Of a DNA stretch of 57,068 nt, positions 17,414-26,061 are shown in pieces; positions within the stretch are counted from its first letter, which is position 1; each line of letters opens with the position of its first letter. The translations under genes were made by a program, and so were the position numbers. The notes beneath the pieces are model-generated. The model was not told the origin of the DNA. It searched no databases and saw only the letters and a program-made list of their open reading frames with translations. Origin of the DNA: Clostridia bacterium (GTDB lineage: Bacteria > Bacillota > Clostridia > Christensenellales > Borkfalkiaceae). The stretch spans positions 1-57,068 of the forward strand of contig CAAGJM010000017.1 of assembly GCA_900770185.1 (NCBI GenBank), given 5' to 3'.

Positions 17414-18006
17414 TGAAAACTTTTATCGAACCCATCGGAAAGCTTATCAACGAGTTTACGCGACTTCCGGGGGTCGGCTCTAAAACGGCGCAACGCTTTG
17501 CTTACCGTATAATAAATATGACCGACGAAGACGCGCAGAATTTTGCTTCCGCGATTTTAGAGTGTAAAAAAAAGGTGCACTACTGCAAGATTTGCGGCAA
17601 CTATACCGACAAAGACGTTTGCGATATCTGCCGCGAGAGAAGCGGCGAAGTTATATGCGTTGTGAAAGAGCCGAAAGACGTTATCGCTATGGAAAAGGTG
17701 CATGAGTTCGACGGGGTTTATCACGTTTTGCACGGAACGCTTAAACCGAGCGAGAACGTGGGGCCGAAAGACATTGCCGTGGACGCGCTTATCGACCGCA
17801 TTAAGAAAAACGGCACCAAAGAAGTTATTATGGCGACTAACCCGGATTACGACGGCGAAATAACCGCAATGTACATCTCAAGCCTTATTCGCCCGTTAGG
17901 CGTAAAGGTGACGAGGCTTTCAAGCGGCATACCGATAGGCAGCGATATAGAGTTCACCGACGAAGTGACCCTGTCGCGCGCGTTTTTGGACAGAAAGGAA
18001 ATGTAG
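17413..18006 (+). CDS. recR: Recombination mediator RecR
   Basis: A 197-residue recombinational repair protein that loads RecA with RecO and RecF. Helix-hairpin-helix residues LPGVGSKTAQR, four zinc cysteines in CKICGNYTDKDVCDIC and a Toprim domain starting VVKEPKDV are in the right order and the length is standard. Translation is coupled to ybaB (TGATG). Confidence 0.97.
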   Translation: MKTFIEPIGKLINEFTRLPGVGSKTAQRFAYRIINMTDEDAQNFASAILECKKKVHYCKICGNYTDKDVCDICRERSGEVICVVKEPKDVIAMEKVHEFDGVYHVLHGTLKPSENVGPKDIAVDALIDRIKKNGTKEVIMATNPDYDGEITAMYISSLIRPLGVKVTRLSSGIPIGSDIEFTDEVTLSRAFLDRKEM

Positions 18007-18008
18007 CG

Positions 18009-18710
18009 GTGGAACGGCTTGACAAAGTTTTATCTTCGGGCGGAATTTTCACGCGCAGCGAGTGCAAAAAAGCGGTGTTAAAAGGGCGAATTCAAGTAAA
18101 CGGTAAACGCGTAAAATCGCCCGACGAAAAGGTTGACGCAAGCGTTGACGAAATTATCGTCGACGGCGAAAGGATTACTATAAACAAATTCGTTTACATA
18201 ATGCTCAACAAACCGCAAGGCGTAGTTTCCGCGGGCGAAAACGAAAAAGACAAAACGGTCATAGATATTTTGCCCGAAAGTTTTAAGCGGGCGGGGCTGT
18301 TTCCTGCGGGCAGACTCGATAAAGACACGGTGGGGCTTATAATAATTACGAACGACGGGGTTTCGGCGCACAAGCGTTTATCGCCCAAAAACCACGCCGA
18401 AAAGGTCTATTATTTCGAAACGGCTTACCCGTATACCGACTTAGAAGCGGTTTTGTTAAGCGGCGGCGTTACCCTTAAAGACGGGTTTAAAACCGCACCG
18501 CTTAAAATTAACAGGCTTAGCGACAATAGCGGCGAAATAACCTTGACGGAAGGCAAGTATCACGAAATAAAGCGGCTTTTCGGCTACACCGGCAATAAAA
18601 TAACTTACTTAAAGCGAATATCTTTTGCGGGTATTACGCTTGACGGCAACTTAAACGAAGGCGACTGCCGCTATTTATATCCCGAAGAAGTTAAAAAATT
18701 CACCGAATAG
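18009..18710 (+). CDS. RsuA/RluB-family rRNA pseudouridine synthase
   Basis: A 233-residue enzyme isomerising uridine in rRNA. An N-terminal S4 RNA-binding domain (MERLDKVLSSGGIFTRSEC) is followed by the catalytic domain with the essential aspartate in GRLDKDTVG. The GTG start at 18009 follows recR by two bases, so it belongs to the dnaX operon. RsuA (16S) and RluB (23S) cannot be told apart here. Confidence 0.92.
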   Translation: MERLDKVLSSGGIFTRSECKKAVLKGRIQVNGKRVKSPDEKVDASVDEIIVDGERITINKFVYIMLNKPQGVVSAGENEKDKTVIDILPESFKRAGLFPAGRLDKDTVGLIIITNDGVSAHKRLSPKNHAEKVYYFETAYPYTDLEAVLLSGGVTLKDGFKTAPLKINRLSDNSGEITLTEGKYHEIKRLFGYTGNKITYLKRISFAGITLDGNLNEGDCRYLYPEEVKKFTE

Positions 18711-18735
18711 AAGCTTTAATGCTTTAATACACGAA

Positions 18736-18762
18736 AAAAGAACGGACTAAGTCCGTTCTTTT
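18736..18762. terminator. Bidirectional terminator
   Basis: Exact 12-base arms AAAAGAACGGAC and GTCCGTTCTTTT with a 3-base loop, between the convergent dnaX operon and the 75-residue gene. Confidence 0.85.
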
Positions 18763-18801
18763 CGTTTACCTTAAAACAAGGCGGTTTTGCTTTTTGCGTA
18801 A

Positions 18802-19029
18802 TTACTTACCAAGCATTTCTTTCGCGCGCTTTTCGGATAACGCTTCGATTTTTTCTACGGGGTGGATGCTTTCGCTTCCGCCGTTTACGTAAAGGAAGTA
18901 CTTGTTTGATTCGGTGACGTAAATAGTTTCTTCATAGCCGGTCGGATCGCCGAATTCTTTAAACGTCTTTTTCTTTACTACGGTTGCCGTGTCGGTATCG
19001 TAAGTAACGTTTCTTAAAACTTTTTTCAT
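18802..19029 (-). CDS. Small conserved-type protein, function unknown
   Basis: A 75-residue soluble protein, MKKVLRNVTYDTDTATVV..., rich in Lys, Glu and Thr and with alternating beta-like segments, no Cys and no membrane segment. A strong ribosome binding site (AAGGAG, 8 bases upstream) and a leader with a GC-rich hairpin (19056-19079) support real expression. The opening Y-D-T-x-T-A-x-V resembles small proteins often found in Firmicutes and their mobile elements, but no function is known to me. Confidence 0.8.
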   Translation of the reverse strand: MKKVLRNVTYDTDTATVVKKKTFKEFGDPTGYEETIYVTESNKYFLYVNGGSESIHPVEKIEALSEKRAKEMLGK

Positions 19030-19055
19030 ACAATCATCTCCTTTTTTAAAATTTA

Positions 19056-19079
19056 AACGCTCCCCTTTATAGGGGCGTT
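19056..19079 (-). promoter_or_regulatory. Leader hairpin of the 75-residue gene
   Basis: The stem is AACG plus CCCCT against AGGGG plus CGTT with one small bulge, upstream of the AAGGAG site. Its role is unknown. Confidence 0.35.
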
Positions 19080-19144
19080 GTTTACAAATATTTTTAATCT
19101 GATTATAGCCGCGGACGCTTTATTTTATCGCGCTGCAAACCATA

Positions 19145-19435
19145 TTACACTTCGTAGTCTATTGCAATAGACTTTTCAGCCGCCGCGTGCATGTGGGCTT
19201 TAACGACGTTACAGTGATAAGGGTCGTGCTGGTACTCGTCAAGCGCGTTTATATCGTCAACCAAAACTTGTAAAATAACGTCGAAGGAGCGGGGCGAACC
19301 TAAAACGTCGGTCCCGACTTCGATGCTTTTAGCGGTGGGAACCTGCCCGCGCATAGAAAGCAAAACTTCTTTCGCTTTTTGTTTGTTTTCTTCGCTGTTG
19401 TCGATGAGTTTAAAGCATACTATGTGTTTAATCAT
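19145..19435 (-). CDS. Dabb-family (stress-responsive alpha/beta barrel) protein
   Basis: A 96-residue protein with the typical Dabb opening MIKHIVCFKL and the conserved C-terminal HxxVxxHM-like region (here NVVKAHMHAAAEKSIAIDYEV). The family forms dimeric ferredoxin-like barrels; the biochemical role in bacteria is mostly unknown. It is the last gene of the dnaA-mnmG run, one base after the small gene upstream. Confidence 0.88.
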   Translation of the reverse strand: MIKHIVCFKLIDNSEENKQKAKEVLLSMRGQVPTAKSIEVGTDVLGSPRSFDVILQVLVDDINALDEYQHDPYHCNVVKAHMHAAAEKSIAIDYEV

Positions 19436-19436
19436 T

Positions 19437-19658
19437 TTACCAATCCTGCCGGTCGCTTATTTTTATATCGTCGTAGTAGTCAAAATACTTAGACTTAAAT
19501 TTTTGAGTGTCTTTTTTCTGCAATTTTTTCCGAACGGTTTTAAGTTTATCTTCGCAAACTTTTTTGTCGCCCGTCGTCGCCTTGTCTTCGGCAACGCTTT
19601 CGGGGTTTGGGTTTTTGTCGTTCGTTATCGATTCGTTCATTTTTTCGTCTTTAACCAT
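19437..19658 (-). CDS. Small charged hypothetical protein
   Basis: A 73-residue, highly charged frame (Lys, Asp, Glu, Asn), probably disordered in its first half. It overlaps the mnmG end by 22 bases and stops one base before the Dabb gene, so it tiles the operon neatly. The ribosome binding site is poor, and a second Met at residue 7 is an alternative start. It may be a real lineage-specific gene or chance. Confidence 0.45.
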   Translation of the reverse strand: MVKDEKMNESITNDKNPNPESVAEDKATTGDKKVCEDKLKTVRKKLQKKDTQKFKSKYFDYYDDIKISDRQDW

Positions 19659-21502
19659 ACCATAAGCACCGCTATATCCGCGGGGTTTACGCCGGGGATG
19701 CGCTCCGCCTGCGAAATATCCAAAGGTTTAACTTCGTTAAGTTTTTGCCGCGCTTCTACCCGTAAACCGTCGATTTTCATATAATCGGTATCCGTCGGGA
19801 GCGTTTTCGATTTAAGTTTTGCGTTCCGCGCGATAAGTTCCAGTTCTTTTTTAACGTAGCCTTCGTACTTAACGTCCGTTTCTATCCTTTCGATAAGGTC
19901 GTTTTTCAAATCGCAAAAAACGCCGAATTTTATAGATATATCTTTTAAGCGAACGCCGCGCTTTATCATATCTTTGAAGCTTAGCCCGCTTAAAACTTCG
20001 CCGCCCGTAAGCGGTTCGATAAATTCTTTCGATTCTTTATAGGGTACGACTTCGTCGAGTTTTTTAGTCGCTTCTTCGTAAAGAGATTGGCGGCGGAGGA
20101 AAACTTCCCAGCGGTCGTCTTTCACAAGACCTGCGGCGCGGCCTTTAGGGGTAAGCCGAGCGTCGGAGTTGTCTTGCCGTAAAATCAGCCTGTATTCCGC
20201 GCGTGAGGTCATTATTCTGTACGGCTCGTCGGTTCCTTTCGTCACCAAGTCGTCAATCATAACGCCGATATAGGCTTCGTCGCGTCCGAGAATAAGCGGC
20301 GGCAAATTCCTTAAATAATTAGAAGCGTTTATCCCCGCGATAAGCCCTTGCGCGCCCGCTTCCTCGTACCCGCTCGTGCCGTTTACCTGACCCGCGGTAA
20401 ATATGCCGTGCACTTTTTTAAATTCAAGCGACGGGGTAAGGTCCAGGCTATCTATGCAATCGTACTCAATCGCGTAGGCGTAGCGCATAATTTCGGCGTG
20501 CTCGAACCCTTTAACCGAGCGATACATATCTTTTTGCACGTCCACGGGCATCGAACTTGACATACCCTGAACGTAAATTTCGTTCGTATCCAACCCTTCC
20601 GGTTCAAGGAAAATCTGGTGGCGGCTTTTGTCCGAAAACCTGACGACTTTCGTCTCTATCGACGGGCAATATCTGGGGCCCGTGGTCGTAATAAAGCCGT
20701 TATATAAAGGGGAACGGTCTAAGTTGCCAAGGATAATTTCGTGCGTTTTTTCGTTGGTGTAGCCAAGGTAGCACGGATATTGTTTTTCGGGCAACGCTTC
20801 CGACATGTACGAAAAGGGGTAAACGTCCGTTTCGCCGTCCTGAACGGTGAAAGCGGAAAAGTCTATCGTCCGCTTATCGAGGCGGGCGGGGGTACCCGTT
20901 TTGAATCTTCTGACGCGGAAACCGAGTTTTATAAGCGAGTCGGTAAGCATCGTTGCGTTCTGGAACCCGTTCGGACCCGAAAACTTTTTATAATCGCCCG
21001 AAACTATATCGCTGTTTAAGTAAACGCCCGTCGCTATAACTACCGCGCGGCACTTCAAAACCCCGTTATAGTTTGTTTTTACGCCCGAAACGTGCCCGTC
21101 TTCGGTTAAAATCTCGGTTGCTTCGCATTGAAGAATACGCAGGTTCTCGGTATTTTCAAGCGTCTTTTTCATCTCGCGGTGGTAAAGCCCTTTGTCGGCT
21201 TGCGCGCGGAGAGATTGAACAGCCGCACCCTTGCCGCGGTTAAGCATTTTAATTTGAAGGGCGGTTTTATCTATATTGACGCCCATTTCGCCGCCGAGCG
21301 CGTCTATTTCTCTTACAAGGTGCCCTTTCGCCGTGCCGCCTATCGAGGGGTTGCACGCCATAAAGGCAATATTATCTAAATTTATCGTTAAAAGGGCGGT
21401 TTTGTTGCCGGTGCGCGCGAGGCTCAAAGCGGCTTCGCACCCGGCGTGACCCGCGCCGATAACGACGGCGTCGAATTCGCCTTCCGAAAAAGTGTTGCTC
21501 AT
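19637..21502 (-). CDS. mnmG: tRNA uridine-5-carboxymethylaminomethyl modification enzyme MnmG
   Basis: A 621-residue flavoprotein (GidA) that modifies the wobble uridine of tRNA together with MnmE. The FAD motif VVIGAGHAGCEAAL is near the N-terminus; other family segments are CNPSIGGTAKGHLVREIDALGG and QVNGTSGYEEAGAQGL. The length is standard. It directly follows dnaA (3-base gap), so the two form one transcript; mnmE, rnpA and rpmH, common neighbours near an origin, are absent from this window. Confidence 0.97.
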   Translation of the reverse strand: MSNTFSEGEFDAVVIGAGHAGCEAALSLARTGNKTALLTINLDNIAFMACNPSIGGTAKGHLVREIDALGGEMGVNIDKTALQIKMLNRGKGAAVQSLRAQADKGLYHREMKKTLENTENLRILQCEATEILTEDGHVSGVKTNYNGVLKCRAVVIATGVYLNSDIVSGDYKKFSGPNGFQNATMLTDSLIKLGFRVRRFKTGTPARLDKRTIDFSAFTVQDGETDVYPFSYMSEALPEKQYPCYLGYTNEKTHEIILGNLDRSPLYNGFITTTGPRYCPSIETKVVRFSDKSRHQIFLEPEGLDTNEIYVQGMSSSMPVDVQKDMYRSVKGFEHAEIMRYAYAIEYDCIDSLDLTPSLEFKKVHGIFTAGQVNGTSGYEEAGAQGLIAGINASNYLRNLPPLILGRDEAYIGVMIDDLVTKGTDEPYRIMTSRAEYRLILRQDNSDARLTPKGRAAGLVKDDRWEVFLRRQSLYEEATKKLDEVVPYKESKEFIEPLTGGEVLSGLSFKDMIKRGVRLKDISIKFGVFCDLKNDLIERIETDVKYEGYVKKELELIARNAKLKSKTLPTDTDYMKIDGLRVEARQKLNEVKPLDISQAERIPGVNPADIAVLMVWLKTKK

Positions 21503-21505
21503 AAA

Positions 21506-22855
21506 TTACTTTTTAAGTATAAGGTTTTTGATATCGTTCACTTCGACGCTTATTTTGTTGTCAACTTTCATAAGTTCGTCGATTTTATTTTTTGCGTAAA
21601 TAACGGTGGCGTGGTCTCTATCCATTGCCTGACCTATCGTATCGAGGGGGATAGGCATAAGGTCGGTCATAAGGTACATGCAAACCTGCCTCGGTTTAAC
21701 GAGTTCTTTATTGCGTTTTTTAGAGAGTAAGTCAGCTTTTTGCACGTCGTAAAAAGCGCAAACTTCGTCGATAATTCTCGTGGTCGTTATAACGTCTTCG
21801 CTCGATTCCTTTTTAAGTCCGTCGCTTGCTAAAACTTCGGATGCAAGTTTAAGCGAAACGGGCACTTCGTCTAAAATCGAAGCGAAAATTACTTTGTTAA
21901 GCATACCCTCTAAACTTCTTACGTTGTCGCCGCTGCGCTCCGCGATAAAGGTCGCCACGTCTAAGCCGACAAGGTGCTTTTTTTCTTCCGCCTTTTTTTG
22001 GACTATTGCGATTTTCGTTTCTATATCGGGCGGCAAAACCTGCGCTTTAAGTCCGCCGTCGAAGCGGGTTTTAAGCCTGTCGTCTAAAAGCTGAATCTCT
22101 TTCGGGTCGCAATCGGCGGACAAAATTATTTGCTTGTTCGCTCCGTAAAGCTCGTTGAAGGTGTGAAAAAATTCTTCTTGGGTGGACTGTTTTTTGGCTA
22201 AAAACTGCACGTCGTCGATAATTAAAACGTCAACGTTTCTGTATCTGTTTCTGAAAACCTGCGCGCCGTCCTGCGAGTAAGCTTTGCCCGAACGTATGGT
22301 CGCTATAAGGTCGTTCGTGAATTTTTCGCAAGTAGAGTAAAGCACCGTTTTAGAAGGGTTATGTATGTTAATGTAGTTCGCGATGGCGTGCATTATGTGG
22401 GTTTTGCCAAGTCCCGTCGAACCGTAAATAAACAAGGGGTTGTAAGAGTTGCCGGGGTCTTCGGCAACGGCTTTCGCGGCGGCGTATAAATACCTGTTAC
22501 TGCCGCCGACGACGAAGTTGTCGAACGTATACTGCGGGTCGATTTGCGAGCCTTCGAGTTCGAGCGTAACGCCGCTGTCCGATTTTTGGCTTATATAGTC
22601 GACCTTATTTTCGCCGACGACTATCTCTACGTCCGTAACGCCCGTGTGTTTTTCCGCCAAGGCGGTCTTTATTATATCGAGAATTTTGGAACTTGCAAGC
22701 TTCGTGTACACGTTTGAACGCGTCATAAGCACAAGCTTCGTTCCCGATAAATCGACGGGAACGAGTTTTTCGATTATGAATGAATAGTTTATGGTGGATA
22801 TTTTGCCCTGAATACACGGCAAAACGTCTTTCCAGATTATTTCGTAACTTTCCAT
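21506..22855 (-). CDS. dnaA: Chromosomal replication initiator DnaA
   Basis: A 449-residue initiator. The N-terminal domain I (about 1-85), a short linker, an AAA+ domain with Walker A GSTGLGKT (145-152) and Walker B LIIDDVQF, and a C-terminal DNA-binding domain with the signature DRDHATVIYA are all present. It is divergent from recF, with only 174 bases between, and is followed by mnmG rather than dnaN. Confidence 0.98.
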   Translation of the reverse strand: MESYEIIWKDVLPCIQGKISTINYSFIIEKLVPVDLSGTKLVLMTRSNVYTKLASSKILDIIKTALAEKHTGVTDVEIVVGENKVDYISQKSDSGVTLELEGSQIDPQYTFDNFVVGGSNRYLYAAAKAVAEDPGNSYNPLFIYGSTGLGKTHIMHAIANYINIHNPSKTVLYSTCEKFTNDLIATIRSGKAYSQDGAQVFRNRYRNVDVLIIDDVQFLAKKQSTQEEFFHTFNELYGANKQIILSADCDPKEIQLLDDRLKTRFDGGLKAQVLPPDIETKIAIVQKKAEEKKHLVGLDVATFIAERSGDNVRSLEGMLNKVIFASILDEVPVSLKLASEVLASDGLKKESSEDVITTTRIIDEVCAFYDVQKADLLSKKRNKELVKPRQVCMYLMTDLMPIPLDTIGQAMDRDHATVIYAKNKIDELMKVDNKISVEVNDIKNLILKK

Positions 22856-23029
22856 TTAATTCTCCGAATCACCTATAATCTTTTGAAAAATATCAAAAGT
22901 TGTGTTAAAATATACGTGCAGGGCGTTTGCGGCGATAAAATAAGGTTAAACGTTTTATTGCGGCAACCTTTCCTTGAACAAATATTATACAATAGTTTTT
23001 GCTAAAAATCAATAAATACGGACGCCTAA
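22856..23029. promoter_or_regulatory. dnaA-recF divergent intergenic region
   Basis: This 174-base AT-rich stretch holds the recF promoter and a 7-base inverted repeat CTTTTGA (22880-22886)/TCAAAAG (22893-22899). I find no good DnaA boxes (TTATCCACA or complement); the nearest, TGTGTTAAA, has two mismatches. An origin here is therefore not supported by sequence alone. Confidence 0.5.
22883..22911 (+). promoter_or_regulatory. recF promoter
   Basis: TTGAAA (22883-22888), a 17-base spacer, TAAAAT (22906-22911). The inverted repeat CTTTTGA-N6-TCAAAAG overlaps its -35 box. Confidence 0.6.
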
Positions 23030-24187
23030 ATGTATATAAAAAAACTTACGCTTAAAAACTACCGCAACTATAAATCGAGCGAATTCAAGTTTATAAACGG
23101 TATAAATATTCTCGTCGGCATGAACGCGCAGGGTAAAACCAACGCCGCGGAAGCGGTTTTTTACCTGTGCACGGGGTATTCGCCGCGGGCAACGCGCGAT
23201 AAGCAACTGATTTTAAACGGTGAAAAGAGCGCGAACGCCAAGATTGAGGCGGAAACTCGGTTCGGAAGCGTATCCGTCGAAGCGGATATATCAGAAGGCG
23301 GAAAAGATATAAAAGTGAACGGCGTTAAAATAGCGCGTGCGGGCGAGCTTATGGGCAACGTGAACTCGGTGTTTTTTAACCCCGGCGAACTTAAACTTAT
23401 TCAGGAAAGCCCCGAAGACAGGCGCAGGTTTATGGACGTTGCGATTTCGCAAATGAACAAAAACTATTTTTACGCCCTTCAAAAATATCGCAAAGTGCTC
23501 GATCAGCGCGGCGAACTTTTAAAAAGCGACGATAAAGAGGTTATTTACGAAACGTTACCCTTTTGGGACGAAAAATTGTGCGAGTATGCGGGCGTTATCA
23601 TAAAAGAACGGGTCGATTTCATTAAAGACTTAAAGCCGCTTTTTTTGGGCGCCATGGCTTCCGTTTCGGGCGGGGGCGAAAAAGTAAGCTTAACGCACGA
23701 AGCGGCTTATCTTACCGCCGCGGACGAAGAAACGGTCGGCTCGGGCGACGGCGGCTGCGCGGATATTATAAGCGACGGATTAACGGCGACTGATTATTCG
23801 CGTATATTATATAACGTTTTAAGGGGTCGGGTGGATAAAGACGTAAAACTCGGCTATACCGGCGCGGGGCCGCACCGCGACGATTTAAAAATTAAAATTA
23901 ACGGCGCGGACGTCAGAATTTACGGCTCGCAAGGTCAGCAGCGTACCGCAAGCCTTGCGTTAAAACTTGCCGAACTTGAAATTTTTAAGGCTAAGTTTAA
24001 CGAGTACCCCGTACTTATTTTGGACGACGCTTTCAGCGAGCTTGATAAAACCCGCCGCGAAAGGCTTGTTGAAAGAGTTAAAAATTTGCAGACCATAATC
24101 ACGGTGACCGACCTTGATGGACTTAAATTAAGCGGCGAAAAAAAGATTTTTTACGTTTCCGGGGGTAATATCGTCGATGAAAAATAA
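23030..24187 (+). CDS. recF: DNA replication/repair protein RecF
   Basis: A 385-residue SMC-like ATPase that helps RecA loading at gaps. Walker A GMNAQGKT is at 30-37, the ABC signature is in YGSQGQQRTASLALKLAE, and Walker B is PVLILDDAFSELD. Length and motif order are standard. Unusually it stands divergent to dnaA and lacks dnaN upstream and gyrB downstream; an AraC regulator overlaps its end by 11 bases. Confidence 0.96.
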   Translation: MYIKKLTLKNYRNYKSSEFKFINGINILVGMNAQGKTNAAEAVFYLCTGYSPRATRDKQLILNGEKSANAKIEAETRFGSVSVEADISEGGKDIKVNGVKIARAGELMGNVNSVFFNPGELKLIQESPEDRRRFMDVAISQMNKNYFYALQKYRKVLDQRGELLKSDDKEVIYETLPFWDEKLCEYAGVIIKERVDFIKDLKPLFLGAMASVSGGGEKVSLTHEAAYLTAADEETVGSGDGGCADIISDGLTATDYSRILYNVLRGRVDKDVKLGYTGAGPHRDDLKIKINGADVRIYGSQGQQRTASLALKLAELEIFKAKFNEYPVLILDDAFSELDKTRRERLVERVKNLQTIITVTDLDGLKLSGEKKIFYVSGGNIVDEK

Positions 24188-25046
24188 CGAAATAGAAGCC
24201 GAACGCTACAAACACAAGGATATCGTGCGGGAACATTCATACCCTGAATTTGAAGTGACAAAAAGCCTTCATAAAACGAAATTCGTCAGCATCAGAAATT
24301 ATGCGGGCAAAGGTTTAAGCGATATCGTGCCGCTGTTCATCGGGTACGAAGACTGTTTGCCGAGCCATAGTTTCGGGCCGTTTGCAAGGAACAGTTATTT
24401 GGTGCACTACGTTTTGTCGGGCAAGGGCAAATTCTTCGCCCGCGGCAGGAGTTACGATTTAAAAAGCGGCGAATATTTTATAATCACCCCTAACGAGATA
24501 ACCACCTATACCGCCGATAAAGATACGCCCTGGCGTTACGTTTGGGTGGCGTTTAACGGGACTTACGCCGAAGAGCTTAAAAACGTAACCGTTCCCGTCG
24601 GCAACGGCGGCACGGCGGTTTTTAAAGAGATAAAACAACTCGTCGACGCCGACGCAAACCCGTCGGCAGACCTTGTAACGTCGCTTATTTTCAGATTTTT
24701 TGCGGAAATTTTCAGCAACGTGAATTCGACCAAAAACACCGTTGCTCAGATAGAAAATTACGTAAACACCCAGTACATGTCCAACATAACCGTCGAAGGC
24801 ATTGCCGAAGCCGTGGGGCTTGACAGAAGATATTTAGGCAGGCTTTTTAAAACGGAAACGGGGTATTCGCTTCAAGAATATTTAATTACAACCCGCTTAA
24901 ACCGCGCGGCTGAACTTTTAAAGAAAGGTTATAAGGTCGGCGAAGCGGCGGTTATGAGCGGTTATAAAGACCCGTTTAACTTCACCAAAATGTTCACTAA
25001 GTATTTTAAGTGCTCACCCAAAGCTTACGCTAAGTTAAATAAGTAA
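24177..25046 (+). CDS. AraC-family transcriptional regulator
   Basis: A 289-residue regulator. A cupin-like ligand-binding domain (about 55-130; YLVHYVLSGKGKFFARG, LKSGEYFIITPNE) is followed by a double helix-turn-helix (about 190-285; ITVEGIAEAVGLDRRYLGRLFKTETG and GYKDPFNFTKMFTKYFKCSPKAY). Such proteins usually respond to sugars and control a neighbouring transporter, but no sugar gene is near. It overlaps recF by 11 bases, so it is probably co-transcribed, an odd partner for a repair gene. Confidence 0.93.
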   Translation: MKNNEIEAERYKHKDIVREHSYPEFEVTKSLHKTKFVSIRNYAGKGLSDIVPLFIGYEDCLPSHSFGPFARNSYLVHYVLSGKGKFFARGRSYDLKSGEYFIITPNEITTYTADKDTPWRYVWVAFNGTYAEELKNVTVPVGNGGTAVFKEIKQLVDADANPSADLVTSLIFRFFAEIFSNVNSTKNTVAQIENYVNTQYMSNITVEGIAEAVGLDRRYLGRLFKTETGYSLQEYLITTRLNRAAELLKKGYKVGEAAVMSGYKDPFNFTKMFTKYFKCSPKAYAKLNK

Positions 25047-25078
25047 AAATTCCCGTCCTAAGTCGGACGGGAATTTTT
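25045..25078. terminator. Bidirectional terminator
   Basis: Exact 14-base arms AAAAATTCCCGTCC and GGACGGGAATTTTT with a 6-base loop. It overlaps the stop codon of the AraC gene and serves the convergent purine-transport operon as well. Confidence 0.9.
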
Positions 25079-25086
25079 ACTTTTAC

Positions 25087-26061
25087 TTATCTTTCTTCTC
25101 TGAAATAATTCAAGCCGAGCGAAGCGGGCGGTTGAACGCTTTTACTGCCCGTTATGCTTATTACCAGCAATACCACCGCGGTAACTACGTAAGGTATAAG
25201 CGATATAAGCGCGGCTTGCGCCGAAGATTTAATGTCTATAACGTTAGGTAAAATATAAAGCACGCCGAATAAAATCGAGCCGAATATCGCGATATTCGGA
25301 CGCCAAACCGCAAATATGACGAGAGCTATCGCAAGCCAGCCGAAAGATTCTATCGTCGCGTAGTTTTCGTAAACGCCTTGAACGTAGTCCATAGTGTAGA
25401 AAAATCCGCCTAAACCCGCAATGCCGCTGCCGATTAAAATCGCCAAAAATTTATATTTGGATACGTTTATGCCGACAGCGTCTGCCGCCGCGGGGTTTTC
25501 GCCCACCGCGCGAAGACGTAACCCGACTTTCGTCTTTTTAAGGATTATCGCCGTAACTATAGCGACGGCTATCGCAAGGTAAACGAGTAAGCCGTGCGAT
25601 AAGAATATTTCGCCGAACGCGCCTAAATTTTTTGCAAACGGCAATGATTTTGCTATAAACGTGCTTGCCACGGTGAAGTTATCTCTCTTAACGCTGTTAT
25701 CCATAATAAACTGGGTAAATCCCGCGCCGAAAGTCGTAAGGGCAAGCCCGGTAATATTCTGGTTGCATTTAAGGTATACCGTTAAAACTCCGTAAATAGC
25801 GCCGACGGCGGCTGCGACCAAAAACGCCATTAAAACGCCTATCAAAATAAGCATAATATAACTCGGACTGTCGGGGTTTTTAAGCGCGCCCATATACAGC
25901 GCCACGCCCAAGCACCCGCCCGCGGTACCGCTGCACATAATGCCCGGTATGCCAAGGTTTAAATGCCCTGATTTTTCGGTTATTATTTCGCCCACGCAAC
26001 CGTATAAAAATATTGCCGAGAATGATATCGCGCTTGATAAAAGTAAAACGAAAGTTGACAT
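25087..26061 (-). CDS. ABC transporter permease (nucleoside/BMP type, second permease)
   Basis: A 324-residue membrane protein with about nine hydrophobic helices. It belongs to the branched-chain/ribose-type permease superfamily; features such as GHLNLGIPGIMCSGTAGG and the EAAQ-like loop VGENPAAADAVGINVSKYK match the NupC/YufQ kind that works with BMP-family binding lipoproteins. Its start overlaps the stop of the other permease by one base. Substrate is inferred as purine nucleoside or base from xpt and the riboswitch. Confidence 0.92.
   Translation of the reverse strand: MSTFVLLLSSAISFSAIFLYGCVGEIITEKSGHLNLGIPGIMCSGTAGGCLGVALYMGALKNPDSPSYIMLILIGVLMAFLVAAAVGAIYGVLTVYLKCNQNITGLALTTFGAGFTQFIMDNSVKRDNFTVASTFIAKSLPFAKNLGAFGEIFLSHGLLVYLAIAVAIVTAIILKKTKVGLRLRAVGENPAAADAVGINVSKYKFLAILIGSGIAGLGGFFYTMDYVQGVYENYATIESFGWLAIALVIFAVWRPNIAIFGSILFGVLYILPNVIDIKSSAQAALISLIPYVVTAVVLLVISITGSKSVQPPASLGLNYFREER

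Noticed and set aside
22856..23029. oriC between dnaA and recF
   Set aside because: No DnaA box with fewer than two mismatches was found, and there is no AT-rich 13-mer array; it is reported only as a divergent control region.
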